Positions 1 through 9,689 of a stretch of 64,000 nucleotides of DNA are shown here, one piece after another. This stretch comes from Chrysophaeum taylorii (Eukaryota; Sar; Pelagophyceae; Pelagomonadales; Pelagomonadaceae). The notes beneath the pieces were generated by a model that was given only the letters and a program-made list of their open reading frames with translations, ran no database searches and had not been told where the DNA came from. The position numbers and the translations under genes are program-made. The stretch is taken from assembly GCA_029834535.1 (NCBI GenBank), contig JAQMWT010000138.1:62001-126000 (forward strand), read 5' to 3'. Every line of letters starts with the position of its first letter. Position 1 is the stretch's first letter.

Positions 1-23
1 GATCGTCTCGTTTTATTATGCAG

Positions 24-1385
24 GCGCCCGCGCGCTCGAGGCTCTTGCCGTGACCTTTCTCTGCAGCGTTGTCATGTACGTCATCCCGTGGATCTGGCGT
101 GAGTCTCTCATCCCAAATCGCGTCGTTCGTGACGCCGTCTTCGCGCGCAGCCAAATGCACGCAGCGGCCTCAGGTCCAGGTGACGTGGACGCAGCAGGAG
201 AAGGACATCGTCGAAGAACTCGTCCAGTTCCACTGTCCGGACGGCAAGTACAACGAGGTCGCGTCTCTCTTCTTCACCGATTCGGACACGGCCATCAAGC
301 AGCTCTTTCACTTCCGCGAGGTCGGCAACTTCAACGAGGACGTCGACACGTTCTCGTCGCTCGCGATAGCCACCTTCTACGTACCCTACACGATCCTCGC
401 CTGCATCACGTACGGCATCGCCGTCCCCTCGGGCCTCTTCGTGCCGTCGCTCCTCTCGGGCGCGGCTCTCGGCCGACTCGTGGGACACCTGCTCCACCGA
501 CTCGACGCGCAGTCGGGCACATTCGCCGATTCTGGCACGTACGCGCTCGTCGGCGCGGCCGCCGGCTTGGGTGGCATGGCGCGCATGACCATCTCGCTCA
601 CCGTCATCCTCCTCGAGGCGACGGGCAACGTCCAGAACCTCCTCCCGCTCATGCTCGCGCTCATGGCCGCGAGGTGGGTGGGCAACGTCTTCAACCACGG
701 CCTCTACGACATCCATATCCGCCTGAAGCGCCTGCCGTACCTCGAGGAGGAAGTTCCCCACATCGCGGCCGAGCGAGCGGCGACGGCCGCGCAGATCATG
801 TGCCAGAACCCGCGCGTTTTCCCGCCCCTCGTCCGCGTCGGCGAGATCTACGATACGTTGCGCGCGTGTCGCCACGAGTGCTTTCCCGTCGTATCCAACC
901 TCGACGAAAGGCAGCTCGCCGGCACCGTGCTTCGCCGCACGCTCTGCATGATTATCCACCACAGGGCCTACGCGCCTCCCGGCGAGGAGCCGTCGAATCG
1001 ATCCGACGTCAAGACGCGCGCCCTCTCGCCCCTCTTGTCGTCGGCGATCTTCGAACGCGCCTACCCGAGGTACCCCAAGGCAGACGAGCTCACGGTCGCC
1101 GACATCGACAGAAATTGCTGGCTCGATCTTCGCCCCTACGCCGACACCGCGCCCTTCACCGTGCAGGACTGTGCTTCGGTGCAACGCACCTACAAGCTCT
1201 TTCGCACCCTCGGCCTTCGCCATCTTATCGTCGTCGACGGCGCCAATCGGGTCAAAGGCATCATCACCAGGAAGGATCTCGACGAGCCTACGCTCGAGGA
1301 ACGTCTCTCCTGGTGGGACGACACGGAGCTCGAGTCCTACCAACACGAAGCGCATCCGAGCACCATGGCTCGCTTTTCCGTGTGA
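24..1385 (+). CDS. CLC-type chloride channel/transporter, C-terminal part (5' end outside window)
   Basis: Voltage-gated chloride channel or Cl-/H+ exchanger of the CLC family, a membrane protein of plasma or endomembranes. Seen: an exon from 24 (after a pyrimidine-rich CAG acceptor at 21-23) to 98, a GT-AG intron 99-150 (52 nt), then a long exon to the TGA at 1383-1385. The frames join as IWPKCTQRP. The motif PSGLFVPSLLSGAALGRL is the conserved GxFxP anion-site region, followed by hydrophobic helices (GAAAGLGGMARMTISLTVI). Two CBS domains follow, one near AAQIMCQNPRVFPP and the other ending RHLIVVDGANRVKGIITRKDL. Presence of cytosolic CBS domains is typical of eukaryotic CLCs. The first two thirds of the protein lie upstream of the window, so subtype (channel or exchanger) cannot be judged because the gating glutamate is not included. 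Family assignment is firm. Confidence 0.9.
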
Positions 1386-1722
1386 GCCGCACCGACCGCC
1401 CGTCTCGTCCCCTCCCTCCCCGTCCCGTCCGCTGTCGATGCGCGTCACCCGCCCGCTGTTGATTGATGCTTCGAATAGCGCCCTTGCCCCTCGTCGCGTC
1501 GACCGACGCTCCAGTATGCGTCGGCACGCACCATTCTATGTAGCTTCCCCGTGATGTGCCCCACTCTCTCTACCCGCGAAACCACAAGCTCCGGCTGGGG
1601 CACGTGTGACTGTCCGGTCTGTGGGATTTTTCATAGGGCCGAAAGAAAGACTCGACGGTGTGTTTAATAATTTCTTTCGTTCTAGCCCCAGGTTTCGGAG
1701 CTGACGTCACGACTTCACCACG
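1386..1722. other. intergenic, no gene recognised
   Basis: The 337 bases between the CLC stop and the next ATG hold no open frame I would support. A T-rich tract ending in CCCCAG (about 1670-1690) could be a splice acceptor in the 5' UTR of the following gene, but no donor is evident. Confidence 0.5.
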
Positions 1723-2475
1723 ATGGCGCGTGCAGGCGTACTGCTATTCGTCGTCGTGTGCGAGGCGTCGCTTCGTGGCGAATTGCTCTTGCGACATCCG
1801 CGCACGGCGGAGCGATGCCTCGAGGCCGCGCGCCTGTATGAGCAGCTGTACGAGGAGCGGGGTGATATAGACTACGCGTTGCGGTGCGCGGAAGCGTTCA
1901 ACGCTGCCATGCGCGTGATGACCAAGGGCAACACGATAACCATCGACGGTCCCGTCGACACGCCGCAACACAAGCGTGTCTGGCGAACGTACGGTCCGCA
2001 GGCGCTGGAACACGCGCGGCGCGCTTTGGATGCTCGACCGCGCGACGCGCGCGCGGCTGCCGCGTTCGCAGACGCCTACATGTTCGACGGGTCCTCGAAA
2101 GGCCTCATCAAGCAAGCCGTCACTGGCGCGGGGAAAGCGTTCCGCGAGAACGCGAAGCGTCTCCAGACGCTCGACGCGACGTACGACGCCGGATTAGGGT
2201 ACACGCTCGACGGATGCTTTTTCCACGTGGCGCCGTGGCCCCTCCATAATCCGCACAAGGCCAGGGAGATGCTGCGAAAGGCCATCGACGTCACGCCGTC
2301 GTGCCGCAACCACTACCATTACGCCGTCGTCTGTTACTGCCAAGGCGACTATGGCGCGGCCGAAAAGAGCTTTAAGGCCGCCCTCCAGGCGACCCCGCGC
2401 GGCAACGAGGCCGACTTCGCGCCCTTCATCAAGAGCGAAGCCAAGCGCGCCCTCGCGCTATGCCATCCCCGCTGA
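1723..2475 (+). CDS. TPR-like protein with N-terminal signal sequence
   Basis: Protein of 250 residues of unknown precise role. The first 20 residues (MARAGVLLFVVVCEASLRG) look like a cleavable signal peptide, so the protein is probably secretory, luminal or imported into an organelle. The rest is alpha-helical with TPR-like repeats: AERCLEAARLYEQLYEERGD, ALEHARRALDARPRDARAAA and, near the C-terminus, an alanine-rich YAVVCYCQGDYGAAEKSFKA unit with the usual small-residue spacing. The YTLDGCFFHVAPWPLHNP segment before the last repeats recalls RMDN-type or TRAP T-component-like TPR proteins, but I cannot choose between them. The ATG at 1723 is the first in frame and gives the signal peptide. 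The gene converges on the next one, with 43 bp between stop codons. Confidence 0.7.
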   Translation: MARAGVLLFVVVCEASLRGELLLRHPRTAERCLEAARLYEQLYEERGDIDYALRCAEAFNAAMRVMTKGNTITIDGPVDTPQHKRVWRTYGPQALEHARRALDARPRDARAAAAFADAYMFDGSSKGLIKQAVTGAGKAFRENAKRLQTLDATYDAGLGYTLDGCFFHVAPWPLHNPHKAREMLRKAIDVTPSCRNHYHYAVVCYCQGDYGAAEKSFKAALQATPRGNEADFAPFIKSEAKRALALCHPR

Positions 2476-2518
2476 CCACCTCTCGAGAGTAGTACGCTAC
2501 GCGTTTGTTTCACTCAGG

Positions 2519-3124
2519 TTAGAAGAAGGTGGTGCCGACGCCGGCCCAGGGGTCGCGTCGCGAAGGGCCGTGCGGGAGGGGATCGCGGGGGGTCTGGGAC
2601 CTGAGTTTTTCGACAATATCGAAGTCGCCAAGGCGCGCGTAGGCGAGCACCGCGGCCGGGAGGCGCGCGGCGTGCGTGACAATGGGTTCGTCGCGCGCGA
2701 GGGCGGTCAAGTCCGGGTCTTCGAGTTCGAGGAAGCCCCGCATTTCAAGTTCGGGGGCGGTGAGCGGAGTCGCGGCCGCGCGAAGATCTTCGAATTCACC
2801 GTCCCACAGGGCCACAATCTCGTCGATGCAGGCGCCAATCGCGCGTTTCGCGCGTTCGTGTTGCTCCTTTGGAAAGGATATTCGCAGGTGGTCGATGGTG
2901 CCGTCCTTGCGCAGTCGCGCCACCGCCTCCGGGACCTCCTCGCCGCCAGTCCGCACCCACACCCCTTCCTCCGAGGTCGCGTCGTCGCCGACGACGCGCG
3001 CTGCCTCGGCCGCCGAGCACTGCGCCTGAAGGGTCACGCGGTGCCTGCACGACTCGAACTGGACCACCTGGAAGGCCGCAGTCGCGGGGACCACCAGGAT
3101 CCCAAAAAAGTAGTTGAGGATCAT
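2519..3124 (-). CDS. putative plastid-targeted protein of unknown function
   Basis: Predicted 201-residue protein. I start it at the ATG at 3122-3124 rather than further upstream because this gives MILNYFFGILVVPATAAFQ, a short hydrophobic signal peptide with a likely cleavage before phenylalanine (ATAA|F). In stramenopile and cryptophyte algae a Phe at the mature +1 position marks bipartite plastid targeting sequences. The mature part holds acidic helical stretches (KEQHERAKRAIGACIDEIVA, LWDGEFEDLRAAA) and ends in RDPWAGVGTTFF. No known domain is recognised. The start codon is only 50 bp from that of the divergent TBC gene, so the two probably share a promoter. The reading frame is clear. The plastid location is inferred from the N-terminus alone. 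Confidence 0.6.
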   Translation of the reverse strand: MILNYFFGILVVPATAAFQVVQFESCRHRVTLQAQCSAAEAARVVGDDATSEEGVWVRTGGEEVPEAVARLRKDGTIDHLRISFPKEQHERAKRAIGACIDEIVALWDGEFEDLRAAATPLTAPELEMRGFLELEDPDLTALARDEPIVTHAARLPAAVLAYARLGDFDIVEKLRSQTPRDPLPHGPSRRDPWAGVGTTFF

Positions 3125-3174
3125 ACTTTTTTTTCTCGATTTTCTTTCTTCAAGAAGAGAAAAAAATTGAGAGC

Positions 3175-5916
3175 ATGTCGCGTCGTTCTCGCGACAACAA
3201 CAACAGCACCGACTGTAGCTCGTCGTCGTCGTCGTCGTCGTCGTCGGAGAGCGAGGACGATACTCAAGTCGTGGAGGAGGATGGTGCCGCCGAAGGAGAG
3301 TGGAGCAAGTACGACTTGCTCGTCGCCGAGCACCGCGAGATGTGCCTCGAGGAGCTCGTGTGGCGCGGCATACCACGGTAAGAAATAGTTGTTGAAGATA
3401 ATAAAGTCGTCGTCATCGTCGTCGTCGTCAGGACCCGGCGGCGGCGCGAATGGGTGCGACTTTCGGGAGCTGCGGAACGAGCCGAAGAGGAAGGGTTTGG
3501 CGACAGCGCGTCGGGGCTCCGGCCGCCGCCGCTGCTCGCGGAGGCGTCGTCGGCCGAAGGAATGGAACGCCTCGAGGCGTCGGTGCCCGCGCACGTGCTG
3601 GCCGACATCGAGATCGACGTGCCGCGGTGCGGCGTGTCGTCGCGGCGCGTTCGCGCCGGCGTTCGGCGCGTGCTTTTGGCGTTCGCGGCGAGGAACGAGG
3701 CCACGCGATACTGCCAGGGCCTGAACGTGGTCGCGGCGACGATTCTGTCCGCGCTGTCGCCGAGGCCGACCGACGAGGACGTGACGCTCGCCTTCTGGCT
3801 CGTCGTCGTCCTCGCGGAGGAGCGGTGCGCCGGATGGTGGGAGTCGACGTTCCAGGCCCTCATGCGCGACATCCACGAGTGCTGCGGGCGCGCGCGCGAG
3901 CTGTCGCGGCGGCCAGAGCCGGTCGCGCCCGTCGTCCGGAAACGATTCTTCGGCGGCGGCGGCGGCGGGAGCTCGACCGAGGCGAGACCCGCGTCGCCGA
4001 AGAGAAGAAGAAGCGAAAGCGTCGCGAGGGACATCGGGACCGCGATCGAGAAACTCGTCGAGGAGCTCGGGGCCCCCGTGGATTTGATGATGAGTCAGTG
4101 GCTCCTGACGGCTTTCGCGCACGCGGGCGGCGAGGTCGCGTCGATCGACCTGAGGCTTCGCGCTCTCGATGTCGCCCTGTGCGCCCCGAACCCGCACGGC
4201 ACCGACGTCGACGCGGCGCGGGGTCCGGGGTCGACGGCGCTCTTAGCTCTCTCGCTATCGGCCGTCGCGGCCGCCCGAATCGACGGGTCGACGGCCGACG
4301 TCGTCCAGGCGGCGCGCGCGCTCGAATCAGCGCTCGGCGACAACAGCGCCCGCGAGCGTCTTTTCGCGGCCGCTCACGTGAGGAGGAGTTTTTTGTTTGT
4401 CTGCGGTCTTGGACCCTTCGCGCAGGCGCTGTCGCGGGACGCCCGGCTTTTCTCTCCGTCGGAAAACGCGTCGCCCAAGTCGGTCGGCGCGGCGAGGGCG
4501 CCGTGGTACGGTCTGTGCGGCAACGCGCAGCGGCTGTCGCCGTCGGCGTTTTGGCTCGAGGCCGCGCGACGAGTGACCGAGAACGCGGTGCAGCCCTTGG
4601 AGCGCGCCGTGGCCGCGGCCGCGCCGTCGCTCGGGCCCAGATTGGAGGCGGCGGCCGCGCGCGCGGCCGCCGCCGTCGCGGACGCCGACGCGCCGCCGCT
4701 CGCGTTCGCAGCGTGCGACGCCCGTTCGCGGGCGGCGATGCTCAGACTCGTGCGCCACATCCTCGGGGACCCGCTGGTCGGCAGTCGCGACGACGCCGAG
4801 GCGCTCGCGCCCCCGAACGGCGCGGCGGCCGTCGTCCACGCGTGGGGGTCCCGAGACGACGAGGCGACCCGAGAGAACTGGAAGAGCGAGGTTGTAGCCG
4901 TGTCGCGATCGGCGCGCGCCCCGCTCCGCCGGTTCTCTCTCGCGCTCTTCGTCGCACCCCTCGTGGACGAGGAGTCCGCGCGACGCGGCTCTCGCGACGA
5001 AGGCGGCCTCGACGACGACGCCGACGCGGACGACGCGGTAACCAAGCTCGCCTCGACCGCCGGCGTCCGCCTCGTGGTCGTCGACCTCGAGGCCTTTTCT
5101 CCTCCCAAAGACGGTGATAGGCCGTTGCTCGCCAAAACCCCCCTCTGCGCGTCCACGTTTTCCGACGACGACAGCAACTCGGCGGACGTCGCGTACGCGC
5201 TCGTCGCCGGCCGCGTCGCGCTCCGAGGCCAGCGCGCCCTCCTCAAGGCCGTCGGCGCCGCGCTCTACCACCTCTCGGCCCACGAACTTAGGACCAGATC
5301 GCGACCCGATTTCTTTGTGGTCGGTCCCCTCGACGCCGAGACGCGCCGAGACCTCCGCGATCCGGGCGTCTACCGGCACCTCGCCGAAGACGAACGCCGC
5401 CTCCTCGGACTCTTCGGGGCGCTTCCTCGAGCGCGCGCCCTCTACGCCATCGAGACCCTCCTCGCGCGCGCGCGCTCCGCGCAGACAGCGGCCTGCGCGC
5501 TCGACACCGTCGCCAACGCTCCCCGCTGCGGCCCTACCTGGCGCAGCATCTCGCGATGGCTCTCGTCCGCCCGGTCCAACGAGACCGCCGGAGACGACCG
5601 AGCCGCGCGCCACTCCCTCGCCGATCTCGATATCCCGGAGCTCCGCGCGCTCTCGGCGGACCGCCAGCTTCCTATCGAGGATTGTCGCGCGGCCCTCCGC
5701 GAGTTCGATCGCCGGACCTGGTTCAGAGTCTACTCGCGCGTCGCCCGGCGTCCTTTTTTGCTTCGTCGTTTTTCTGCTGACCTCTGTGTGTGCAGGCAAG
5801 ACCTCGCCGACGCCCTGGACAGCGCGGTCATCGTCGAGCTCCCAGCCATGCTCAAGTCGGCTGCCGCACTCTGCGGCGACGCCGACCGCGCGGCCTCGCG
5901 GCCGCCACCGACGTAG
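3175..5916 (+). CDS. TBC-domain protein (putative Rab GTPase-activating protein)
   Basis: TBC domains speed GTP hydrolysis by Rab GTPases in membrane traffic. Exon 1 (3175-3377) begins with an Ser/Asp-rich N-terminus encoded by TCG repeats and ends in ELVWRGIPR. A 54-nt GT-AG intron (3378-3431) joins it in frame to exon 2, giving WRGIPRTRRREWVRLSGAA, the usual start of a TBC domain. The Arg-finger region reads IEIDVPRCG and the Gln finger ATRYCQGLNVVAATIL, so both catalytic elements appear present, although the residue after the Arg is Cys instead of the common Thr. After the TBC core comes a long alanine-rich tail of about 550 residues without a recognised domain. Two stretches (4378-4425 and about 5721-5795) look like stop-free introns of 3n length, so the mature protein may be shorter than the open frame. 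Confidence 0.8.
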
Positions 5917-6168
5917 ATGACGATTATGGCCGGCCCGTGTCATTTTACCAACACGACCATATGCTTTCGGCTCGCGCCGAGGTCTTTCTTTCTTTCATTC
6001 TTTCATTCTCTCTCTCTCGCGCGCGTCGTGTTCAACAAGAAGATGAAAAAGAAGAAGAGGGCGTTCTCTCTCTCTAAGATACCACCTACATCGGACTTCG
6101 AGGGGTCGGGTCTGTCTGTGTCCAATATGCTCCTGTCGGGTCTGTTTGTAGTATCCAAGCTCGTGGCC
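5917..6168. other. short convergent intergenic region
   Basis: Between the TBC stop and the ESS2 stop. It has CT-rich tracts (TTTCTTTCTTTCATTC, CTCTCTCTCTC) and a run of AAGAAGA, probably shared 3' UTR sequence. No gene is seen. Confidence 0.5.
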
Positions 6169-7263
6169 TCATGATCCACGGCGAGGTGTCATGGAGGGTG
6201 AAGGTCGTCGGGACTGCAACAACGACGACGACGACGACGGCGGAGGGAGGTACGAGGCGCGGAGCGCGGCAGTCGCGTCGAAGCGACCGCCGTGCAGGCC
6301 TTTGGCGAGAGCGCGGACGGCTGGGGACATAGCAGCGCCTCGAGATCGGCGCCCGTCGATCGCAAGACGCAGCGGGGAGGGCGTCGGGAGCCGCTTTTTG
6401 GCCTTGGCGTCGAGCCTGCGGCCGAGTTCTTGCCTGTCGTCGACGAGCGGCTGCGGCGGCGCGGCGAGGCGACCCCACGTGACAAAGGGCGAAGCGCCCG
6501 CAGGATCGTTTGCTCCACCCGGCTCGATGACGGGCGTCATGGGGACGAGCTCGCGGCGAGCGTACACCGGGTCTTTGTCTAGCCGCGACGAAATCGCCCC
6601 GTCGTCGCCCTCCTCGAAGCGCGTGTTCGCTTTCTCCACCGCAGCCTCACTCACCCGGGCACCGCAACGGGGATTATCCTTCGCAGCCTCGATCCGAGGC
6701 GGCCCCGCCCTCGGGTCGACCTCGGCGGGAAAGAGCAGGTTGTTCCGGGCGCGGTACCTCGAAAAATTGAGACCGGAAACGCGATCGTCGCGCGTCGGCG
6801 ACGCCGCGCAGGCCTTGTCTGCGATCAGGCGCCTCTCGCGCGAAATGTGCGAGCCGTCCGAGAGCAGGTGCAGGCCGGGCGCCGACGGGTCTGGCACATC
6901 GACGCCGGCTTGGATCAACCGGTCCGCGTCGTACGACCACCAGAACTTCCTCGCGTGCTCCCGCGCGTCCTTCTCCAAGATCTTATCGAAGGAGTCGTTG
7001 TCTTCGCTCGTGTACCTCGCCGCGAACTCGTCCACGCTCAAGGGGAGGCTCGACCCCCTCGCCACCTCCGGAAAGTAGTCCCGCGTTATGATCCGTTCCA
7101 GCGCATCCAGGTACTCCTCCTCTTCCATTACTATCTTCCGCCGCTTCGAAGCTCGCGGGGGGGGCAGGGCCATCATGCGTACGCCCAATACCCCGCGCGA
7201 ACCCTTCTTCCCCTCCTCCTTCTCCTCCTCCACCGAACCCACCTCCACGACCTCTTTCGACAT
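6169..7263 (-). CDS. ESS2: ESS2/DGCR14-family nuclear splicing factor
   Basis: ESS2 (DGCR14, Bis1) proteins are nuclear and associate with the spliceosomal C complex. The 364-residue frame has the family's hallmarks in order: VMEEEEYLDALERIITRDYFP near residue 45-65, FAARYTSEDNDSFDKILEK around 84-102, the YRARNNLLFPAE segment around 170, and SPFVTWGRLAAPPQPL around 260. The ATG at 7261-7263 is followed by an acidic lead (MSKEVVEVGSVEEEKEEGKK) and no in-frame ATG precedes it closely. The tail is Ser/Pro/Arg-rich. Length is somewhat short compared with animal homologues (about 470). No intron is required. Assignment rests on several collinear motifs. Confidence 0.88.
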   Translation of the reverse strand: MSKEVVEVGSVEEEKEEGKKGSRGVLGVRMMALPPPRASKRRKIVMEEEEYLDALERIITRDYFPEVARGSSLPLSVDEFAARYTSEDNDSFDKILEKDAREHARKFWWSYDADRLIQAGVDVPDPSAPGLHLLSDGSHISRERRLIADKACAASPTRDDRVSGLNFSRYRARNNLLFPAEVDPRAGPPRIEAAKDNPRCGARVSEAAVEKANTRFEEGDDGAISSRLDKDPVYARRELVPMTPVIEPGGANDPAGASPFVTWGRLAAPPQPLVDDRQELGRRLDAKAKKRLPTPSPLRLAIDGRRSRGAAMSPAVRALAKGLHGGRFDATAALRASYLPPPSSSSSLLQSRRPSPSMTPRRGS

Positions 7264-7623
7264 GCTGCCGTACAGACTGACTACCCTGCTATCTTCTATT
7301 AGGGGTCGCGCTGTATAGTCCTTACTACTAATCGACAGATCCTTACTACTAATCGACAGATGTCTGTCTGTCTGTCTGTTTGTCTGTGTGTCTGTCTGTC
7401 TTTAAATGTCGACTGCTAAGAGGGGTGTGTGTGTGCGGAGCATGAAGGATGTGGGTGGGTTTGTGGGGTATGAGGGATGTGCCTGACGGGCGGAGATAAG
7501 TACGCGGGACCTAGTCGGGGTCATCGCCGAGGCGTGGGGCACGCGAAGAGAGGACGGGCCCCGCCGATAAGTAGTCTGTCCCTCGATTTAGGGTAAGGAT
7601 CAGGTAGGCCCGCGAGGCAGGCA

Positions 7624-8188
7624 TTGATCCTCCAAGCCGTCCACGGCGACCTCGCAGACTATTTCCACGACCCGCGGCGGCTCTTTCAGCGCGCCATTCT
7701 CACGCCCCGTCGAAACGATGTTGTCGATGCTGACAACGCGCACATGACCGCGGCCTTTTTTTCCTGGAGACGAGGCGTCGGAGTTCTTTTCGGCCGACTA
7801 GGTTGGGTCGGAAGCCGACGCCTCGCTCTTTACAGTCGAGTTTTTAACTCCCTGACAACCAACGGCATGCTGACTTTGATCGCGAGCTTAAAGTCTTCGC
7901 AACCTCGACCCGTCGCACGGCCACTGCAACGGTACCAGATACATGATCGATCGTGTCGTTGTCACCGAGGCTCCTCCAACCTGTATCGCTTAAGGCCCGC
8001 CGACGCCAAACGATCAACAAGAGCCAGGGCCAGACGCCCCGCGAGGTCGGCGTCCTCTTGCCCAAGCCCGTCTTCTGCCACGTCCAGCTCTACGTGGCTC
8101 TCTGTCGATCGGCAACCCCGAGGTTATCCTCTTCTGAGTCGACGACTCCACCCTACCCCACACGTGCTGCGCAATACCGATAAGCCCC
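7624..8188 (+). pseudogene. Helitron RepHel helicase C-terminal fragment, frameshifted
   Basis: Conserved C-terminal helicase motifs of Helitron/PIF1-like proteins appear one after another in three successive frames: RAILTPRRNDVVDADN (near 7701) and FNSLTTNGM (near 7850) in the first; LRNLDPSHGHCNGTRYMID (from 7895) in the second; QTINKSQGQTPREVGVLLPK and FCHVQLYVALCR (from about 7998) in the third. Intact relatives have these in one frame with the same spacing, so at least two indels have broken the gene. The catalytic N-terminal Rep part is missing. The same frame changes occur in copy 2, showing that the break predates the copying. Not expected to be functional. Confidence 0.8.
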
Positions 8189-8211
8189 CTCCCGGCGTCT
8201 GCACACGCACT

Positions 8212-8640
8212 GTAGGTGAACTTACTGGGACCAGGTGAACTTACTGGGTTTAGAGATTGGGACTAGGTGAACTGAGTGACCAGGTGAACTTACTGGGACC
8301 AGGTGAACTTACTGGGACCAGGTAAACTTACTAGGTTTAGAGATTGGGACTAGGTGAACTGAGTGACCAGGTGAACTTGCTTAGAGCAGGTGAACTTATT
8401 GGGTTTTTTTGAGTAAACGCAAACGTTGGCGGCGCGTGCGGATCAAAGCAGCTTGGATTGGCGGGGGTGAGAGCGACGAGCTCAAAAGAGAGTGGGGTGA
8501 GTGGGTGTGAGCACGAGTGGGTTTACGCCAGGTTGGAGATTGGGACTAAGTGAACTAACCGACCAAGGTGAACTTAATGAGACCAGGTGAACTTACTAGG
8601 GTTAGAGATTGGGACTAGGTGAACTTACTGGCCTGCACTT
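8212..8640 (+). repeat. tandem array, unit about 19 bp (ACCAGGTGAACTTACTGGG)
   Basis: Imperfect direct repeats of ACCAGGTGAACTTACTGGG alternate with a longer variant containing TTTAGAGATTGGGACTAGGT. A copy of the dispersed GATCAAAGCAGCTTGGATTG repeat (about 8403-8520) interrupts the array. The array directly follows the helicase remnant, as in the second copy at 29515-29860. Confidence 0.8.
8403..8520 (+). repeat. dispersed repeat family, copy a
   Basis: Contains TTGAGTAAACGCAAACGTTGG, then GATCAAAGCAGCTTGGATTG and GCGGGGGTGAGAGCGACGAG. The same order of blocks recurs at 18772, 29640, 31076 and 44542 and, inverted, at 28208 and 29872. Confidence 0.75.
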
Positions 8641-8687
8641 GTTTTAGTAAATGTCCAATCGCGGGCAAAATCTTGCGTGCTTCTTCA

Positions 8688-9689
8688 TTACTGTGGGCGC
8701 TTCGGTCTCGAAGCTTGCCATTCCGTGATTGCATCCCGGAGTGCGCGATTGGGCACGTACGTGAGGGGTCGTCCATAGTCTATATTTGTGATGGGGTCGC
8801 GCGTGGGACATTCGCGCAGCCATCTCTTCAACGCGGCTCGCTCGAAGGAGGCGGCCGAGTCTGTGCAAAGGATAACGGGGTCTTCCATCACCTGGAGCGT
8901 CAGCGGGCACACGAAGGCAGCGGCGTGTCTCGTAGTTTCGCCGGACGACGATTTGCAACGCGCCGTCACGCACTTCGAGCATCGCCGCCTCGAGCCACTC
9001 GCCGCCCATTGCTTTCCGCTAAAAGCGGCGCGCGAGAGAAGCAACCCGCAGGCATTGCATCGTCGTTGCCTCTGCACGCAAGTTTCGTTCGAGTGACTGC
9101 GCAAATCCCCTTCGTCGCTAGCAACGAGCTGAGGCCACGCTGTGAGGAGCGTCGCGGCGTCAACGTTACCCGCCTCCTTTGCTTCCCGCAACAGCAATCG
9201 GGCGCGTCGAACATCCTTCGCGGTTCCGTGGCCCACGAGCAGCGCCGTTCCGAAATTCAGTTTGGCCAAGACATGCCCTTTGCTCGCCGCGCGAGAGAAA
9301 TAAGCAATCGCCTCGATCGGATCGGCGCGCAAGCCGCGCCCCGCTTGTATCAGCGTTCCATACGAGTTCATGGCATCGGCATCGCCAGCGTCCGCGGCTT
9401 TCTTTAGATGGATTTGGGCCTTCTTCACACACCCGTGCGCGAGGTGAAAGAATCCTAAGCTCTTCTGTGCCGGCACTGATCCCGCCTCGGCGGCTTGCGA
9501 CAGTATAAGGTCTGCTTGCTGTGCACGGGTTGAGGACAAGCCATTCTCGTGGCCAACGAACCATCCTCCAAGTCTCTCTAGAGCAATTGGATCCCCGGCT
9601 TTCGCATTCGCCAAGACCTCTTCAGGAGGTTCTACGGACGAAGCAGCCCCTGCTGCTGCAGATGATGATGAAGATGCCGAGTCGATCAT
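8688..9689 (-). CDS. SEL1-repeat and U-box protein, putative E3 ubiquitin ligase
   Basis: Protein of 333 residues. From about residue 35 to 170 it carries SEL1-like repeats (AAEAGSVPAQKSLGFFHLAH, AADAGDADAMNSYGTLIQAG, ASKGHVLAKLNFGTALLVGH), which serve as protein-binding scaffolds. A Cys-rich part follows (CNACGLLLSRAAFSGKQW, then RRCSKCV), resembling the small zinc motif of Stc1-like proteins. The C-terminus is a U-box: FVCPLTLQVMEDPVILC, FERAALKRWL and PNRALRDAITEW, the part that binds E2 enzymes in RING-like fashion without zinc. Role: probably ubiquitin transfer to a target bound by the SEL1 part, inferred from the domains. The ATG at 9687-9689 is followed by a Ser/Ala-rich leader. No intron is needed. 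Confidence 0.88.
   Translation of the reverse strand: MIDSASSSSSAAAGAASSVEPPEEVLANAKAGDPIALERLGGWFVGHENGLSSTRAQQADLILSQAAEAGSVPAQKSLGFFHLAHGCVKKAQIHLKKAADAGDADAMNSYGTLIQAGRGLRADPIEAIAYFSRAASKGHVLAKLNFGTALLVGHGTAKDVRRARLLLREAKEAGNVDAATLLTAWPQLVASDEGDLRSHSNETCVQRQRRCNACGLLLSRAAFSGKQWAASGSRRRCSKCVTARCKSSSGETTRHAAAFVCPLTLQVMEDPVILCTDSAASFERAALKRWLRECPTRDPITNIDYGRPLTYVPNRALRDAITEWQASRPKRPQ

Larger units (their letters stand above)
7346..8641 (+). mobile_element. decayed Helitron-derived repeat, copy 1
   Basis: This segment is repeated at 28465-29865 with very high identity by eye. It starts with TACTACTAATCGACAG and a TCTG microsatellite (7361-7401), carries the box TTTAAATGTCGACTGCTAAG, then the remains of a Helitron helicase, and ends in a tandem array of a 19-base unit containing GTGAACTTACT. 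Relative to copy 2 it lacks about 200 bases just before the helicase part (around 7566). The right edge lies within 50 bases of the stop codon of the U-box gene. True Helitron termini (5' TC, 3' hairpin plus CTRR) are not evident, so the edges given are simply the limits of similarity between the two copies. Confidence 0.7.

Noticed and set aside
108-1448. Long minus-strand open frame opposite the CLC gene
   Set aside because: Shadow frame caused by high GC; Arg/Glu/Asp-rich translation without domains, while the plus strand has clear CLC and CBS motifs.
4327-5943. 538-codon minus-strand frame opposite the TBC gene
   Set aside because: Shadow frame; no domain and the sense strand has a convincing TBC start and splice junction.
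8212-8640. CRISPR-like array
   Set aside because: Units are direct tandem repeats without unique spacers, in a eukaryotic genome.
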